The position numbers and the translations under genes were made by a program. The notes below the pieces were generated by a model, which worked only from the letters and a program-made list of their open reading frames with translations, was not told the DNA's origin and ran no database searches. Below, in pieces: positions 63,929-64,000 of a DNA stretch of 64,000 nucleotides (position 1 is its first letter; the number at the start of each line of letters is the position of its first letter). This DNA is from Xiphydria camelus (lineage: Eukaryota; Arthropoda; Insecta; Hymenoptera; Xiphydriidae). The stretch spans positions 29,366,827 to 29,430,826 of the forward strand of contig OY783196.1 in the NCBI GenBank assembly GCA_963678675.1. Direction: 5' to 3'.

Positions 63929-64000
63929 GTACCGCATATTTCAGTCTTATCTATTTCTCTTAATCAGTTCAAACGAACTATTTTTTTTTTAATATTTAAG

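Overview
This is a eukaryotic, almost certainly insect window. The most likely source is a hymenopteran such as an ant. The evidence is short GT-AG introns, insect-type proteins, very frequent CpG/CGCG, and many small fold-back DNA transposons with TA or TTAA target sites. The ant assignment is inference from style and composition, not proof.

Positions 1 to about 54,500 form a gene-poor, GC/CpG-rich stretch where I recognise no protein-coding gene on either strand. The many open frames there are low-complexity (Arg/Ser/Pro-rich) and open because stop codons are rare in GC-rich DNA. This DNA could be intergenic or part of a huge intron of a gene outside the window. It contains many non-autonomous elements. 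There are TTAA-flanked piggyBac-type elements: 3163-3458, 23802-24318 with a second element nested in it, and an inverted pair of 529 bp copies at 31320-31848 and 44096-44624. There are also TA-flanked fold-back elements, many ending CACTG: 5394, 11884, 12131, 18909, 19989, 22749, 25881, 45427 and 48730. A mariner-like MITE lies at 16234-16449 and a composite element at 27372-27726. A 71-nt microRNA-like hairpin sits at 34179-34249. A diverged tandem duplication lies at 53728-54486.

From about 55 kb to the right end the DNA becomes AT-richer and genic. Three genes can be reconstructed exon by exon. (1) Abi, the Abelson interactor, a WAVE-complex subunit: minus strand, 57841 to 56249, four coding exons, 457 aa. 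(2) TTI2, a TELO2-interacting protein (TTT complex, maturation of PIKK kinases): plus strand, 58859 to 60475, five exons, 430 aa. (3) A CYP2-clan cytochrome P450 most like CYP304A: plus strand, 61127 onward, six exons in view, cut off by the window edge just before the heme-binding cysteine. Abi and TTI2 are head to head across about 1 kb that carries a perfect TATCGATA (DRE) motif. TTI2 and the P450 run in tandem.

The points most worth a second look are: the P450's atypical I-helix and the ~650 bp near-perfect palindrome filling most of its first intron; the microRNA-like hairpin; the equal-length inverted piggyBac-type pair; and the group of fold-back families sharing a CACTG terminus.
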